This document shows positions 8,954 through 21,869 of a stretch of DNA of 64,000 bases, piece by piece. The notes beneath the pieces are model-generated. The model was given only the letters and a program-made list of their open reading frames with translations. It was not told where the DNA came from and did not search any database. Within the stretch, counting starts at the first letter, position 1, and the number at the start of each line of letters is the position of its first letter. A program made the translations under genes and the position numbers. This DNA comes from Ceraceosorus guamensis (Eukaryota; Basidiomycota; Exobasidiomycetes; Ceraceosorales; Ceraceosoraceae): positions 1-64,000 of the forward strand of contig NW_020290073.1 of assembly GCF_003144195.1 (NCBI RefSeq), in the 5' to 3' direction.

Positions 8954-10813
8954 GATGTCGCTTGGGGGTGAAGAGGGAGTGAAGAGTGAGGCTGTGAGTG
9001 CGATTGCGGTATGGTCGACGTTGGTGGGATGGGGGTTGAGATGGAAGGAGGGCATGCTTGCATCCTCTTCGTCTTATACATGCTGTGATCCTCACCAGCG
9101 CGGGCGGGCTTCTTCCCCCCAACACGGTGTTCGCCTTCACATCCACGTCCACGTCCACCTCAAAGCATGCAACGCAACACACTCGCCCTCGTCGCTCGAT
9201 CACGATTTGGCTCGGTGTTCCCCCTTTGCTCCCTCTGAATTGAGCTGTGGTCTAGCGGCCACGATGCACTCCCACATCTTGCAGCCAGCCAGCCTGGGCC
9301 TGTGCGTGACTGACTCCACAGCCTCACGTTGCGAATTTGAATGCTAAGAGCAGTCGTGAGTCAAACATGGCGGCTGCTGCATGCATGCATGCCCACGCAA
9401 CACTCACTCACCACCCCACGCACACACGCACGCACCGCTTCGCAGCGGCGCTTCTTCGGTGCAAATCGTGAATCTCCATAATGCCCGTCACGCGCGCGCG
9501 TCGGACCGACGACGTTGACGTTTGATCGCCGATCATCTCTGCGGTGGGGTGCGGTGCGGTGCGGTGCGGTGGTGTGATCACGACTCGTGACCCGTCACGA
9601 CTGCGCAATGCGGTGCGGTGCGGTGCGTACGCGGCAGCTCAATTGCAAAAGGCGCCCTGCCCGCCCAAAGTCTCCTGCGCAGGGCAATTCAAATTAACAA
9701 TCACGAATGCTCCAGAAGTTGGACGAGCCAAGACGACATAGTGCAGCGTACGTGGCTCTTCCCAGCCTCTCGCTGCGTGATGGTAAGACGGGCTGCTGTT
9801 CATGTCTAGTGGAGCGATTCGAAGATCAAGTCTGAGTCAACAATGCCTGCATGAATGCGCTGCGATTAGACGCGAGCAGCAATTCAATGTGAATCAAGGC
9901 AACGCATTTGTAAAGCTCTCATACGAGCTGACAACCGGCTCGGTATAGGCATGACTGAGCTGCATTTATGAGAAGAGGCGCTGCACACCTCGATCGTCTC
10001 TCGGATCTTGATCCATGCAATTTGAATCAGAAGGCAAGTCAATCAGCGAAAGTGGTTTTGCCGAGCTTGCAGATCAGCATGCAAGAATTGAGGGTTTGAT
10101 CTGCAAGGCTTTGCCAGCTAAATTGAGCTTTGAGGATCGTGAAATGCTAGCTAGGCAGCTATAGAGATCGTCTCAGCATGCACATGTACCACCCTCGCTC
10201 CTCCTTTGCTCTTCTGCTGAGCATCAAAGAGCGTCTCCAAGCCGCAAGAGTAGAGGCTGCACCTTCCAGCGCATGGCGTCATGCGCAGCATATCCATGGA
10301 GCGAGAGGATGGGGCAAAGACAGGCAAAAGGGGCTGCCATATCTGCCATCCAGCCTGCGCCCTGCTAGTCGTGGATCAAATGCTTCTCCCCATACTGCAT
10401 GCCGGGGTCGTAGATTCGTGATTCAAGATTCAATCCACGATTCAATATTATAATAATGATTGCGTGGCCACGACTTTGGATACGCTATGCCCGTGCACGT
10501 GACTTGATCGCACCTCAACCTAATGCTTTGTCGATCCTGTCTGATTTTCGCACACGCGCACGCACGCACGCACGCACAAAGGCGTGGGAAGTTGAAATCA
10601 AGGAAATCGATCTAATCTTGAAGATGTATACATCGTAATCAAATTGTGAATGAAATCGTCATGTATATGGACGCGCTCGCATGCAAGCTGAGCCGAGCCG
10701 AGATGACGTCAGGGTCTCATACGAGGAGCGCAGCGCGGCAGCTGATTCGTGATTCAAGATTTGCGATTTGGCTCAGATCCTATACCTCATGAGGAGGCAT
10801 CGCATGTATGCAG

Positions 10814-10845
<32 letters not shown>

Positions 10846-11024
10846 GCGTGAGCAGCAGCGTTAGCAGATAAGCAACAAGCTGCTCGAAGCGCGCAGGAAG
10901 AGCATCCACGCGCACACTAACGTTCGACATTTCCCCCTCCATCATCACCACGACCTCTTTCCCACCACCACGGACACCAGTGCTGAAACCTCAGCATTCA
11001 CCATTGCCTGCGACTAAGCTCAAG
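8954..11024. other. 2.1-kb divergent intergenic region
   Basis: I see no gene. It holds GTGCG pentamer runs (about 9549-9571 and 9610-9627), a CA-rich stretch near 9412-9436, a CATGCATG palindrome (9380-9392), a CAG run (10829-10848) and two identical 18-base copies of GATTCGTGATTCAAGATT (10413-10430, 10744-10761). It probably includes the promoters of the acetyltransferase and the DUF3292 gene. Short open frames here have no family features. Confidence 0.6.
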
Positions 11025-13811
11025 ATGAGCGCCTCGGAGAGTCGATCAGCCAGCGGCGAGGTCGTGAAAGGTGCCAACGGAGCTCTGTCCTCGTCCGCTT
11101 GGCCTGCTGCCGAGCCTTCGCTGATCTCAAAGGCGTTGGGCACAGCCAGCGCGCAAGCTGATGCCGATGCTCAACATCCTCACCAAGCAGAGATGAGCAG
11201 AGAGGAAATGCCAAAGGCTCGCGTGGCACCGGATCACGTCAAGGATATGCACGGTGCTCATGCGGAACAGGTCCCTGCTCTGGCTGTAGGCGATACCGAA
11301 GTGAGCAACGAGAGAACAGTCAGGCAAGAGCTTGCAAAGGAGGGCATTATTTAGCGCTGATTCCTCCACGCCCTTCCATCATCCTCCTCCTTGCACTTCA
11401 TTCAGCGAGCAGTAGATCCTGGAATCGATGACTTGGGCTGGAGCCAGGATCCAAAAGTGCCAGTGCCGTGCGTAGCTTTTGCGATCAAACCTTTTCGCCA
11501 TCACCACCAGAGAACACAGCTTAGCCGCGCAGCATCGCCTCTTTTCTTTCCGCTCCCCGTCCAGCGTCCTGCACAGCATCAAGAATGAAGAGCTCTGGCA
11601 ACTCATTCGTCGATTCAACAATGTGAGTGCGCGATGCGTATTGGGGGCGCGGCATCATTGTTGTTGTTGTTGTAGCAAGTGCTGCTGCTTGCCTTGCCGT
11701 CTTGCTGACCTGCATCTTCTGGCCCACAGTCGGTGGCGCATGTCAAGTTCATTGAGCGACCCCCGCCCGGAGGCATGGATCTCAACATCGCCGACAAGGT
11801 GAGCAAACGGGTGCTCCCCCCATGCGGCCTTACCCTGGAAGCGCAGCTGACACCATATCTTCTTCGTGCTTGCGTCGTTCAGGACCCCTTCTCTCCCGAG
11901 AAGCTAAAGAGCACCTTGGAGCGCATATACCTCACAGTCGGTCTCGGATTCGCCAGCTTCTTCAAGCACATTGCCCGCATTCGTTCATGGCACGAGCAGA
12001 GGCGCACCGCCGTCTTTGCGGGCACATACGCGCTCGCATGGCTCTTGGACATTGTCGTGCCTGCCCTGATCTCCTTTGTCGTGCTGCTTTTGGTCTCTCC
12101 TCGTTCCAGGCGCGTCCTCTTTCCCCCAGCTCCATTGGCCGCCATCTCTGCCAAGACTGGGGAAGCCAAGGTGCCGAAAGCTGGTCATTTGGGTAGCGAG
12201 AGCCTTACAGGGGCAAAGGAGAGCTACCAGGGGGAAGCGGCGGAAAAGGAAGCAGAACATGCCGTCAAGAGCATCTCGAAATTGGCAGTGAGCACCGCCA
12301 TAGGAGGCGGTCATCAGAGCACGGGCGATGCAAAGGCAAAAGCAGGCGGCCAAGAGGAGAGCGACGAGGATTCGGAGAATTACAGCATCAGTGAAAAGGA
12401 TGGACAAGTCAAGGTGGAGGAGCCAGTCGCTGCTCTCACCTCCTCCGCTCATGCCGCTCAAGATGCCACCACTGCCGATGACAAGGGCACATCCCAGACT
12501 GCCGCTGCTGCTGTGGACCAATCGCTCTGGAACACCATGCAACCCTTTCTGCACGCTCTAGAGGTGAGCGAGGAGCTTCCTGTCGGCTTGGTGCTGGGGT
12601 TGATGCTGCCTCGCTGAAGTTTTCGGCCCCCTATTTTCCGTCGCACACAGGACTTGGCAGACACGTGGGAACGATTCGGCAATGCGCTGTCACCCATGGC
12701 TCCCTTTTCGCGGCATCGGGCGCGCGCCTTTTTGGGAGGAATCCTAGCACCCTTGGTCGTGGTCTCCTACTTTACCTCCATTTACGTCGTCTACCGAGGC
12801 ACCACGGCCGGCCTAGGATTCGCCTTTTTCGCTCAACCTCTGTTCGATAAGCTGGCCATTTCCGACCTTCGAAAGCTTTTGGATGAAAAGGTTCCCAATT
12901 GGAAGGAGTACCTCGAATTGAGGAACAGCATCCTAAAGGGCGTACCCACCAATGCTCAGCTCACCATTACCTTGCTTCGTATTGGAGAGGCCAACAAGTC
13001 GCCGCTCCCACCTCCGCCGCCTTCCAACGTTGCGCCGGAACCGGAGGCTCTAGAGGGCCACGAGATGGCCGACGACTCGAATCTTCCGCCAGAGTACAAG
13101 GAGCAGTTGAGAGAGGCAGCGCAGGAGCAAAAAGAAGAGGAGGAGGAAGAAGTTTCGGGAGGTGATACCTCTTCGGGAAAGCAAAAGGCGAAAAAAGGTT
13201 CTCGATTCTTGCGTTTCCTCAAAGGCACCACTGCTGGTGCGACCGAGACTGCTTTGGGGGCCAATCGGGTCAAAGCTAGCGTGGGTGTGGAGGTGGCGAA
13301 ACGCAAGGTGGGCGTGGTGAAGAAGACGTTGGGACCGGAAGCTTCTGGCGATGGTCCTTCTTCCTTTCACGCCAGGTTCAAGGGCAAAAGAGGTCTGCTG
13401 CTCATTAGCACCACCGCCACCACGCCATGCGTCTCTTTTGAAAAGCGTCAACCTGCCCATGCTCGAGCTGCATTGGCAGCGGCCGAAGCAGCGGCAGCAG
13501 CATCTCGAGCGGATGGCAAGGAGGAGGAGGATGGGGAAGCTGCGAAGAAGTTGGCGGATTTGGCGGAAAAGGCTAGACCTGCGCCCCTCTTTAGCTTGCA
13601 GATCGACGAGATTCGCAGCGTAAAGAAATTGGGAGGCTTGGGCATCACGGGCAAATTGCTCGTTGGATGGGCGCTGGATAGCGTCGTTGCTGATGGTCTG
13701 GAGATCGAGACGAGCAGCGGTCAGACGTTCATATTGTCCGCCCTGCCTCGCCGAGATGAGGTCTTTAATCGTCTCGTATCCCTTGGCAAACAACAGTGGG
13801 AGGCTTGGTAA
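11025..13811 (+). CDS. DUF3292-family fungal membrane protein
   Basis: A fungus-specific protein of unknown function. Exons are 11025-11300, 11406-11467, 11565-11622, 11730-11798, 11883-12563 and 12651-13811; about 768 residues. The conserved N-terminal region is rebuilt by splicing four small exons: IDDLGWSQDPKVPVPV, NEELWQLIRRFNN, VAHVKFIERPPPGGMDLNIA. Two hydrophobic segments are plain, near residues 204-230 (TYALAWLLDIVVPALISF) and 409-432 (GGILAPLVVVSYFTSIYVVY), suggesting a membrane protein. The C-terminal half holds a PH-like stretch (LFSLQIDEIRSVKKLGGLG ... RRDEVFNRLVSLGKQQWEAW) after a Lys/Glu-rich linker. The start is the first in-frame ATG before the acidic N-terminus. It converges on the GYF gene. 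Family assignment is from memory of the motif order. Confidence 0.78.
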
Positions 13812-14179
13812 GGTTGTGCTCCCCCACTCCCACACTTTCAGCTGGTGTCTTTTTTCTTTCTTTTTTCCGCATTTGTGCAAGCGCTCAGTTCCACGGGCCA
13901 TAGGACTCGCATCAACCTTCCCGTTGCCCCGCCCCCTCCCAAACATTCACATGTAAAACTCGCGTCTCGACCACGTTCCATCTCGTCAATCCAATACGCT
14001 TCCTAAAGGGAGGAAAAGAGCGGAGGAAAAAAAATCATTTTCATTTCGTCGTGTGGGCGAGGGCAACAGATAAGTTTGCAAAAGTAGCTGGCTCCTTTGT
14101 CGCTTTTTGGCCTCTTCGCGAAAGCTAGGCTACGCGCACGGGGTGGCCCTTTTTGCTTTCGCCCCCTATTTTTCCCCCT
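13812..14179. other. Convergent spacer between DUF3292 and GYF genes
   Basis: 368 bp between two stop codons, pyrimidine-rich near 13850. No gene seen. Confidence 0.6.
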
Positions 14180-17100
14180 TCATGCTCTACCGCCCTTCTT
14201 GCCACCTTTGGCCTTGACCACCTTGAAACCTGCAAAGTCGTTGGCGCTTGAGCCGGCCGTTGCACCAGCGGCAACGTGGGCAGCAGCAGACGATCTCGCG
14301 CCGCCTCCAACACCCGCAGCAGCACCAAAAGATTCGCTAGTGCTTCGTCCCATGCTTCCCTGCCCGTTCGGCATGCCAAAGCCAAGCGCCCCGCCGCGTC
14401 CGCTCCATCCTCCTCCTCCGCCGCCCACGCCCGCACCAACCCCTCGTCCGCTCTGAGCATCCATCTTGCGCTTCGCCACAAAGTCGGCTGCGAACCTTCG
14501 ACCGTCCATCGTGCTGCTGTTCGCATAGACGGATTCCGCAATAATCTCCACCACGTCTGGTGAGGGATCGAGCGGAAAAGAGAGCAGCATCTCGACAAAG
14601 TCTTCCACTATTATTGCGTCGTCGCGATAATTAAAAGAGAAATCGCCTTGTGGTCAGTATAGAGCCGCCGGGGCAAGGTTGACAGCGCAGCCAAAATTCG
14701 GGAAAACTCACCCTTGACGTTCAGGCCTTTGAGCTGATCTTTGAGATACTTGAGGAATTCCGCGCTGGGCTGGTCGTTGCCCGACTCTCCAGCTGCGCTC
14801 GACGAGGCAGTCTTGGCCTTCGATACGGCAGGCGAGCTCGTAACGGAGGACCTGGCAGGCGCGGCGACTGCTCCGTTCTGCTTGGCCGTGCCAGCAACCC
14901 AGGCTCCCGCTGCAGGGCTGTTCAAGCTGACAGCTCGAGCGCTTGCAGATGCGCCAGCAGGTCGCGCAGCAGTCGCGACAACAGGACTGTTCGTAGCTGC
15001 AGACTTGGCCCCCACCACGCTCCAGCCGCCGCCTTGGCTGACAGCTGGAGCAGGTGCAGTCTGGCGCGTAGCAGAGTCGGCGTAACCGCGCTGCAAAGCG
15101 GCTTGCTGAGCCGCTTGCGCCTCCTTGGCCTTCGCAGCTCTCTTTTGCTCCTCTTCCTGAATCTGCATCAGAGTCTTTTTCTTAGACGCACTCGTCGAGG
15201 TGTTCCAGGCCGGAGCAGCCGAAGTTGTTGGCGTAGAGGCTCGGGCATCCTCGACCGATGGTGGTGCTCCGTGCGCATGACCGCTAGCAAGACCCCATCG
15301 CATCGTAGTCGGCAGAGCATCGCTGGCCGCAGAAGAAGTCTTGATTCGCTGCGCTGCATCAGCTCTTTCTGCGGCTCGGCGCATCTCCGCCTGACGTTGC
15401 TCAGCTTCCTGGATCTGTCGAAGGCTCAAACCTCCGGGCGCAGTCCCGCTCTCCGCTTGATCCTTTGCCCACGGAGCTTTCGATGCGGTCGGAGTCCCAC
15501 CTGAGGGCGAATCGACAAGCCAAGTAGCGGCTGAAGCCTGACCTTGATCAGCACCTTTGCCTTGACCAGACTGCGCTTTTTCAAATTCTTCACGAGACAG
15601 AACCTTCAGACCGCCTGCTTGCTCCGCGCCGCGTGGAGCCTTGCCAGTAGCGCCAGTATCGGAGAGGGCACCTTCCGAAGCTTGTTGCTGCTGCTTGCGT
15701 CGAGACCGCTTGTTGCGCACCGAAGTTTCGCTGCCATCGCCTCTGTCAGCCTCAGAGATCGCTTGCGCAGGCGCTGGCTCCTCCGCGAGGCGCGGTTCAG
15801 CAGCAAACTCAACAGCAGAAGGGCTCTGCGGCCAAAGTTCCTCGGGCGTTGGTTCAGGAGGCGTTGGGGTAGCTGGATTCGCCACAGTCGGCGCAGAGGG
15901 CGAAGACGCGGCAGGAGGAAGATCGAGAGCGATCTCAGTTTGAGCCTGAGTGGGCAGACTTGCTGCGGGTGCGTCGGGAGGAGTCGCTGCTGCCTGCACC
16001 GACGCTCCGTCGGTCTGCTGATGCGCCGGGTGGGCCTCTTCATGACTCGCATCTGCAGGCGCGATCGGGTTAGTGACCTGATCGAAGACCTGGCTCGCAC
16101 TTCGCTGATCATTGGGTTGATGGTTGAAGCCACCGTCAGGCAATGAGGGGACCGCAGCAGAGCGCCATGGAGATCCTACCGAGTCGAAAGATGGTTGTCT
16201 TTGAGGGTTGAACGCTCCGAATGGAGAAGAGTTGTGTTGGAAGGGCGGCAGCTGATGGCCTGGCAAGCCATGCACGCCCTGGTGAGACCATGGGCCTGGT
16301 ACGTCATTCCATGCCTGACCTGGACGAGCACCGAAGGCATCGTTCAGGTAATGTGGTGGCGCTGCAAAGCCCAACCCGGAGCCAGCCTGAGCGCGAGCAG
16401 CAGCAGCTGCAGCTGCATGGCGTTGCTCCTGAAGCTCCCTCTGCCGTATCATGTGCAAGTACTCCTCTTGGCCACGAGGTCCATGTGGTCCGAAAGCAGC
16501 GGGTGCGCCAAAGGGAGATTGAGGAGGCTGCACGTGCTGCAGGAAGGGCGAGTGGTGTTCTCCAAACGACTGCGGCGGAAGAGGTCCAGGTCCGCCACCG
16601 AAACCAAAGCTCGACTGGGACCAAGCGTGGGAGCCGAAGCCCGGACCCATACGATCATTAGGCCCCCATGGATGTGCTGCGGACGGGTCCTGTTGTCCTG
16701 GGGTTCCGAAAGAGCCATACTGATCAAATGGCCGCCCACCCACGTCTGGAGCAAGACCCTCTGCGGATTGAGGCACGTCTCTTGAGAGTCCAGAGTCTCC
16801 GTGTTCCGCACCGACATTGAGATCCGCAGCTGACTGAAGGTGCTGAGGGGCCGAGTCCTCCAAAAGAGGTTGCTGCTGCGACTGATCGCCTGATTGTGCT
16901 GATCGCTCCACCTCCGGCGCCAAAGGTGCTAAAGGTGCTGCAACAGGAGGCGTCAAAAAAGGCTTTTCGGGATGGCCCAGAGCAGCGAGTATGCTGGCCA
17001 AAGGCTCAAATTCCTCTTCTGCACCTCGTCGCATCGGAAGATCGCCAGTAAAGTAGCTCTGCTCGAACCAGTCCTGCATGGTTGTAGCCGGGAACGGACC

Positions 17101-18952
17101 TTGAGATGTGCCCGAAGGATCCTTGTAATACCATGTTTCGGTCTCTGGAGACCACTCGGCCGATTCTGCTGGCGTAGGCTCGTCCGAGGCAGCATGACTC
17201 AAATTTTCGGTGTGCAGCTTCGCTGACGAATCGGGCACAGTGTCCAAGGGTCCAGAGTTGGCAAGAGATAACGATGAAGAGGTTCGATCCGCCAAATTCT
17301 GGTCCACAGGCTCACCAGCGGCGGCATCCGTTTCCGCGACGCCTTGATGCTCTGTTGTATCCTGCTGACCAGGCTCGGCAGAAGAGACAGCAGCTGCGGC
17401 CGCAGCTGACTGACGTTCGCGCTTTCTGCCTACGGACGAGAACTTGCCAAAGCCTGCGCTGCCATCGGCATTGGGTCCGATTGGTCCCTCGCCAGGTATG
17501 CGATCTCTCTTGAAGCGGCCTGACAGACTGCCTCCAGTAGGTGTTGGCAGAGCCGAACGCGGCGTTTCGGGCTGCGTTTCCAGTGGTGACGAGACCGCAT
17601 CTGTCGCTGCCGTTCCCACTTCTCCCAGCGCACCCATCGATAATCGGGTACGACTGGGACGACGATCATGACCTTGCTCGGCATCGTCGGACGGTGGTCG
17701 TGGCATCCTCGTACCTGTGAGAGTCCACATGAGCTCAGTCACACTCGAACAGACATGCGCATCCGAGACTAGCGTACTCACTGGTCGCGCTGTTGCCGCC
17801 TCCTTCACTGTCTTGACGCTTTCGCGTAGGCGCGACACCCCCAAGCACACCACCCTGTATGCCCGAGAATCGTTCGCGAGGCATACTGGGACTCATAGGA
17901 TTGGTCGAACCTGAAACAGGACCACTGCCAGCGCTCGAACCTGTATTGACGTTCAAGACCCCGATCCCACCGCCGCCTTGACCTCGACCGAATAAGCCGG
18001 ATCTTCGACCTTCGCCCACACCAGTGGAGCTTCCAGAAAATGCTCGAGTATTCAAACCTCGTGGCTCGCCTCCTAGCGCGGGTGACAATGGACCTCCGGT
18101 ATCCGCATTTCTTCTGGAGAGATCCCTGTCTCGGTCCAGAATGCCACCAAGCGGCTGCATTGGTCAGAAGAAGGGAAGCGTTGGGTCAGCCAGCGCGCAT
18201 TGAAGGGCGGTATAGCCGAAGCGGCCAGACTCGTGACTCACCTTCTTCTTGCCTCTCTCTGCCACCCCCACAGTCGACCAATGTTCCTTGCCCGTATCGG
18301 GAAGAGGACTTTTGGGATTGGCATTAGACTGAGGGTCTGCACCGTACAAGCTCAAGAGCTTGTAATCAGCATCAGCATTGGCTCCAGACTGGTGTGAGGA
18401 GCTGTTGGGCTGCTGAGAAGAAGCGCCTCCACCACCGGCAGCCGCAGCCAAAGTGCTATTGGAGGTGTTGCCAGGCGTGATACCAGCACTACCTGTTGCA
18501 CCACCTGCACTACCACCACCTCCTCCTGATCCGACAGCCCCACCGCCTCCAGCCGCCGCTGCCGCAAAGCTGAATAGGCCGGGACTGGATACCGCTGGTG
18601 AGCCCAAAGTGGATCCAGGCCCAGATTGCGATGAAAGACTGGAAGGGGCAGCATGCGACAAGTTTCCTAGGCTGGGGTTGCGTCGAGTGGAAGTGGGCAG
18701 AGAGCCCAGAGCCCCTAGCGGTCCATTACCCACGGCAGTAGCAGCAGCACCGGCAGAGGTGGCACTGGTATTCGAAGAAGGACGACCTGGTGATACAGAT
18801 CGGTTGGAGGTGTTCTCTGCGCCGCCACCACCACCACCACCACCACCACTACCCGGCGCATTGCCGTTTGCTTGCGAAGCGTTGGCATTGGAAGCGGACT
18901 TGCCTGGTCCCCTGCGCATCCATTCAGGGCCAAAATGCAACGAGGTAGCCAT
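14180..18952 (-). CDS. Large GYF-domain protein (Smy2/Syh1/GIGYF family)
   Basis: GYF proteins bind proline-rich partners and act in mRNA decay, translational repression or COPII traffic. Exons on the minus strand are 18242-18952, 17782-18154, 14712-17714 and 14180-14607; about 1504 residues. The N-terminus ATSLHFGPEWMRR is typical of fungal Smy2-like proteins. The GYF domain lies near residues 553-605, with WYYKDPSGTSQGPF, the aromatic W-x-E pattern and YFTGDLPMRR. A long Gln/Ala/Pro region with GFGSHAW- and FGFGG-type segments follows. A charged helix (LKVLSREEFEKAQ and LRQIQEAEQRQAEMRRAAE) precedes the C-terminal block, where EFLKYLKDQLKGLNVK is spliced to VEDFVEMLLSFPLDPSPDVV, the conserved family end. 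Poly-Gly and Ser/Gly runs fill exon 1. Divergent from the Yippee gene. Confidence 0.85.
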
Positions 18953-20306
18953 TTTGCAACAATGTCAATGTCTGTCAAGGTGATGGTGCGATCTTGCTAG
19001 CTATCAAAGGTGCACAAGTGTGATCTGCACGCCAAAGCTCGTCCCAAACTCGAGGCTCGTGAGCGGATTTGGAGGCGCGAGGTGATCGATGCGATGTGGC
19101 AAGGATTGTTGATTGCGGGAGTTGCAGCTTGTGTAGCTTTGGCAAGGTTGCTCTGAGGGCTTGCAAGGTGATTGATGAGCTGCTACGATGAGCGGACCGG
19201 CAGTGCGTTGCTTTGAGTGCGCGTGTAAGAGCGCGAGATGGAGCTTCTTGTATATGAGGTGGGAAGGCAGAGCGCAAATGCAAAAATTCCCAATTGCTTG
19301 CTTGGACTCGTCAATACAGGCTCACGCGGTGTACACTCATTCATTCAATTCACATTTGCTTCCACACACACGCGCACACCACGGCAACACAAGAGGATCC
19401 TCAAGGCAGCTATAGCTAGTATGCGGGCGTGCGGGCGTTGCGTGCGGTCTCCCTTTCGCTGCGCACAGAAAGCTGTTGACGCTGCTGCTTGTGCGGTGCG
19501 GTGCGGTGCGCTGTTGTTTGCACATGGGCGGACCGCGCATGCACCTCTACCGTTTAAAATCTGCATGGGCGCCTGTTATTGTATATGCTCACACTCGTAT
19601 ATAATTGCCGCCCCGCGCGCTTGCAGAGCCACCACCAGCGAGACGAGCGAGGCCAAAATCGACACATCACGTGCTGAAGTGGTGTTGGTTTCACGTGACT
19701 GCTTCACCGACTCTGACTCAAGACTAAATCAAGACTTTAATTTTGACTCAAAACTCTGATCAAAGACTGTTTGACTTGCATGAAGCACTTTCATTCACGT
19801 GATCCCCGCAGGGACATGCTGCTGCGTGCATGGATCTTGGTAGGGTGCGAGGGCGCGCGGGACCCGCCGCGATGCATCAGCTGCATGCGTGTTAATAATA
19901 TGCACGCGATGCCCCGGTGCTGGAGGGGCTCAAGGCGTGCGTGCGTGCGTGCGTGCGTGCGGCGGTGCGCAATTTGGGCGCCTGCTCAGCCGCACGCAAG
20001 ACGAGCTGTCGTGCACGCCCCGGCGCACCCTCCCCAGCAGCGCACCCTCCCCTCTCACGCATCCCATCCAGCATCGCTACCCCTCCATCAATCACCAATC
20101 TCGAGTCGCTGAATGTGACATCCTAACCCCGCAAGTCGTGGCCTTTTGGCCCCTGCAAGCTGGCGCATCTTCGTCATTCAAAGCCTTTCGAGCTACGCGC
20201 TGCGCTGCGCTGCTGCATCCTTTGACTCCACGCATTCCCCCATTTCCGCCAAACCTCCACACAGCCCGCGCTCCTCGACATCCACATCGCTCGATCGCTT
20301 CTCAGG
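18953..20306. other. Divergent intergenic region with CACGTG cluster
   Basis: 1.35 kb between the GYF and Yippee start codons. It includes a GTGCG run (about 19494-19508), a GCGT run (19936-19960), and three CACGTG E-boxes embedded in GACTCAAGACT-like repeats (19668-19801). No convincing coding region. Confidence 0.6.
19668..19801. promoter_or_regulatory. Cluster of three CACGTG E-boxes
   Basis: CACGTG at 19668-19673, 19692-19697 and 19796-19801, with ATGACTCA-like and GACTCAAGACT repeats between. CACGTG is the site of bHLH factors such as Cbf1. Similar TCACGTGA words occur elsewhere in this DNA, so the cluster may be compositional. Confidence 0.3.
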
Positions 20307-20916
20307 ATGGGATTTCAGCACACCCAATTCCTCGCTTCGCCCGTGCAAGTGTATGGATGCGTAACTTGTCGCACTCATCTCGCCACGAACGAGAACCTGA
20401 TCAGCAAGGTGCGTACACCCGAACCTGCTCTGCTCTGCTCTCGCGGGCTCGTCTGTCGATCAGGCTCCGAAGGTGCACGCGCTGACATTGCCTAACCCTG
20501 GCTCTTGCTCTACACAGAACTTCAACGGATCGACAGGCCGAGCTTTCCTGTTCGAAGAAGTGGTCAATGTGGAATGTGGAGAGGCCGTGGATCGCCACAT
20601 GACGACTGGACTTCACAATGTGAGGGATATCTTCTGCATCAGGTGCAACGCTTCGTTGGGGTGGAGATACGTGAGTGCCACCTCGTCTGCGAGGAAGCAT
20701 CCCCATCGCAGCTCATCGTGGCGCAAAAGCTCAAGATGTTCTGTATTCGATGCCCGCATCGCAGGAAAAGTCGTTTGTGCAAGCTGAAAAGTACAAGGAG
20801 GGCAAATTCATCCTCGAGGTGCGTCGCTGTCACACCCTCGTCTGCATGGCAGGGAACCGCTCACTTCGACCTCCTTTGCTATTCCCCAGAGGGCGCGCAT
20901 AGCCGACGTAGAATAG
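20307..20916 (+). CDS. Yippee-like zinc-binding protein
   Basis: A small conserved eukaryotic zinc protein; yeast Moh1 and human YPEL proteins belong here, and YPEL5 is linked to the CTLH/GID ubiquitin ligase. Exons are 20307-20408, 20518-20670, 20765-20818 and 20890-20916; about 111 residues, the usual family size. The two CxxC zinc half-sites are present: YGCVTCRTHL near residue 17 and FCIRCNASLGW near residue 75. Between them is the core GSTGRAFLFEEVVNVECG and the TGLHNVRDI segment; after them WRYEKSFVQAEKYKEGKFILE, rebuilt by splicing. All four exon junctions fall in phase 0. The last exon adds only RARIADVE. Confidence 0.93.
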
Positions 20917-21869
20917 ATCGGCAATCCATCCGCGATCCGACGACATGAGTAATTGCTGAACCCGAGGCCAAAACGACCTGCTTCTCGGGGCTTCACCCTA
21001 CCACCGGCATTGTCTCACATGGCGTACGATAGACATCGACCCGTCTCACTACTAAGGCCTCGGTATCAAGGGCGCGTATCGAAAAGGCGCATGTCGCTCA
21101 CGAGGCAACAGCAGCAGAAGAAGGAGCAGGGTCGAAACACGGAATCCTAGGTCATTCCATGGCTTGGCCTTGCAAAGCGTGCTTGGCATCCCATCAAGAT
21201 GTATCAAGCGCGACAACCACGCCACCGCTCTGCAACATCGGCATCCTCTCCGTCACCACTCTATCCTCACCTGGGCTATCTGATGGCCTGCTATCGCACA
21301 CCCCTCCACACTCGGCTCAGCTTTCGAAGGGCGACGTAGTGCCTACGAATCATGACAACCAGCACACCTTTGACCCATCATAGCGCTCCCCATTCTGCCC
21401 ATCGCTCCGATACAGCACGACGTAACAAGCTCAGGCTGCATGGCTCGCTGACAGTTGCCCCCCTTTCTGCTCGCTCAAGGCTCGACGGACCTTCGAGGCG
21501 TTGGGCGCAATGTATCCCCAGAGGTTCGCGGATCTCAAAACACTCGACAGATGTGGCAAGCTCATCGACCCAGGTACTCTAGTCCTTCTCTGACCTTTCT
21601 GCCCTCCTCCTCTTTACCACGACGCTTTCGACACGCCATCTTCACTGTACTATTAGCCAAATCATAAGCTACGAAAGCTCGACAATATTGCGCATCAGAA
21701 TTGAACGTCTCTCCCCAAGCTGATTTGTGATGATGCGCAGTCTGCGGTCGTGGAGATGAAGAGTACAGCATGCGAAACGATCTGTTCTCGAGAGCATGTG
21801 CGTGACAGTCAGTTCGCTTCGCAGTTCGGGAAGTGGAGGGCGGAGGGGGGCAACCTTTATGCTCGTGAT
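20917..21869. other. Convergent 3' spacer
   Basis: 953 bp between the Yippee and Sgf11-like stop codons. Short open frames only, none with recognisable features. Confidence 0.6.

Noticed and set aside
14125-14598. Open frame overlapping the GYF terminal exon in another frame
   Set aside because: Shadow of the Gly-rich GYF C-terminus; the true frame carries the VEDFVEMLLSFPLD motif.
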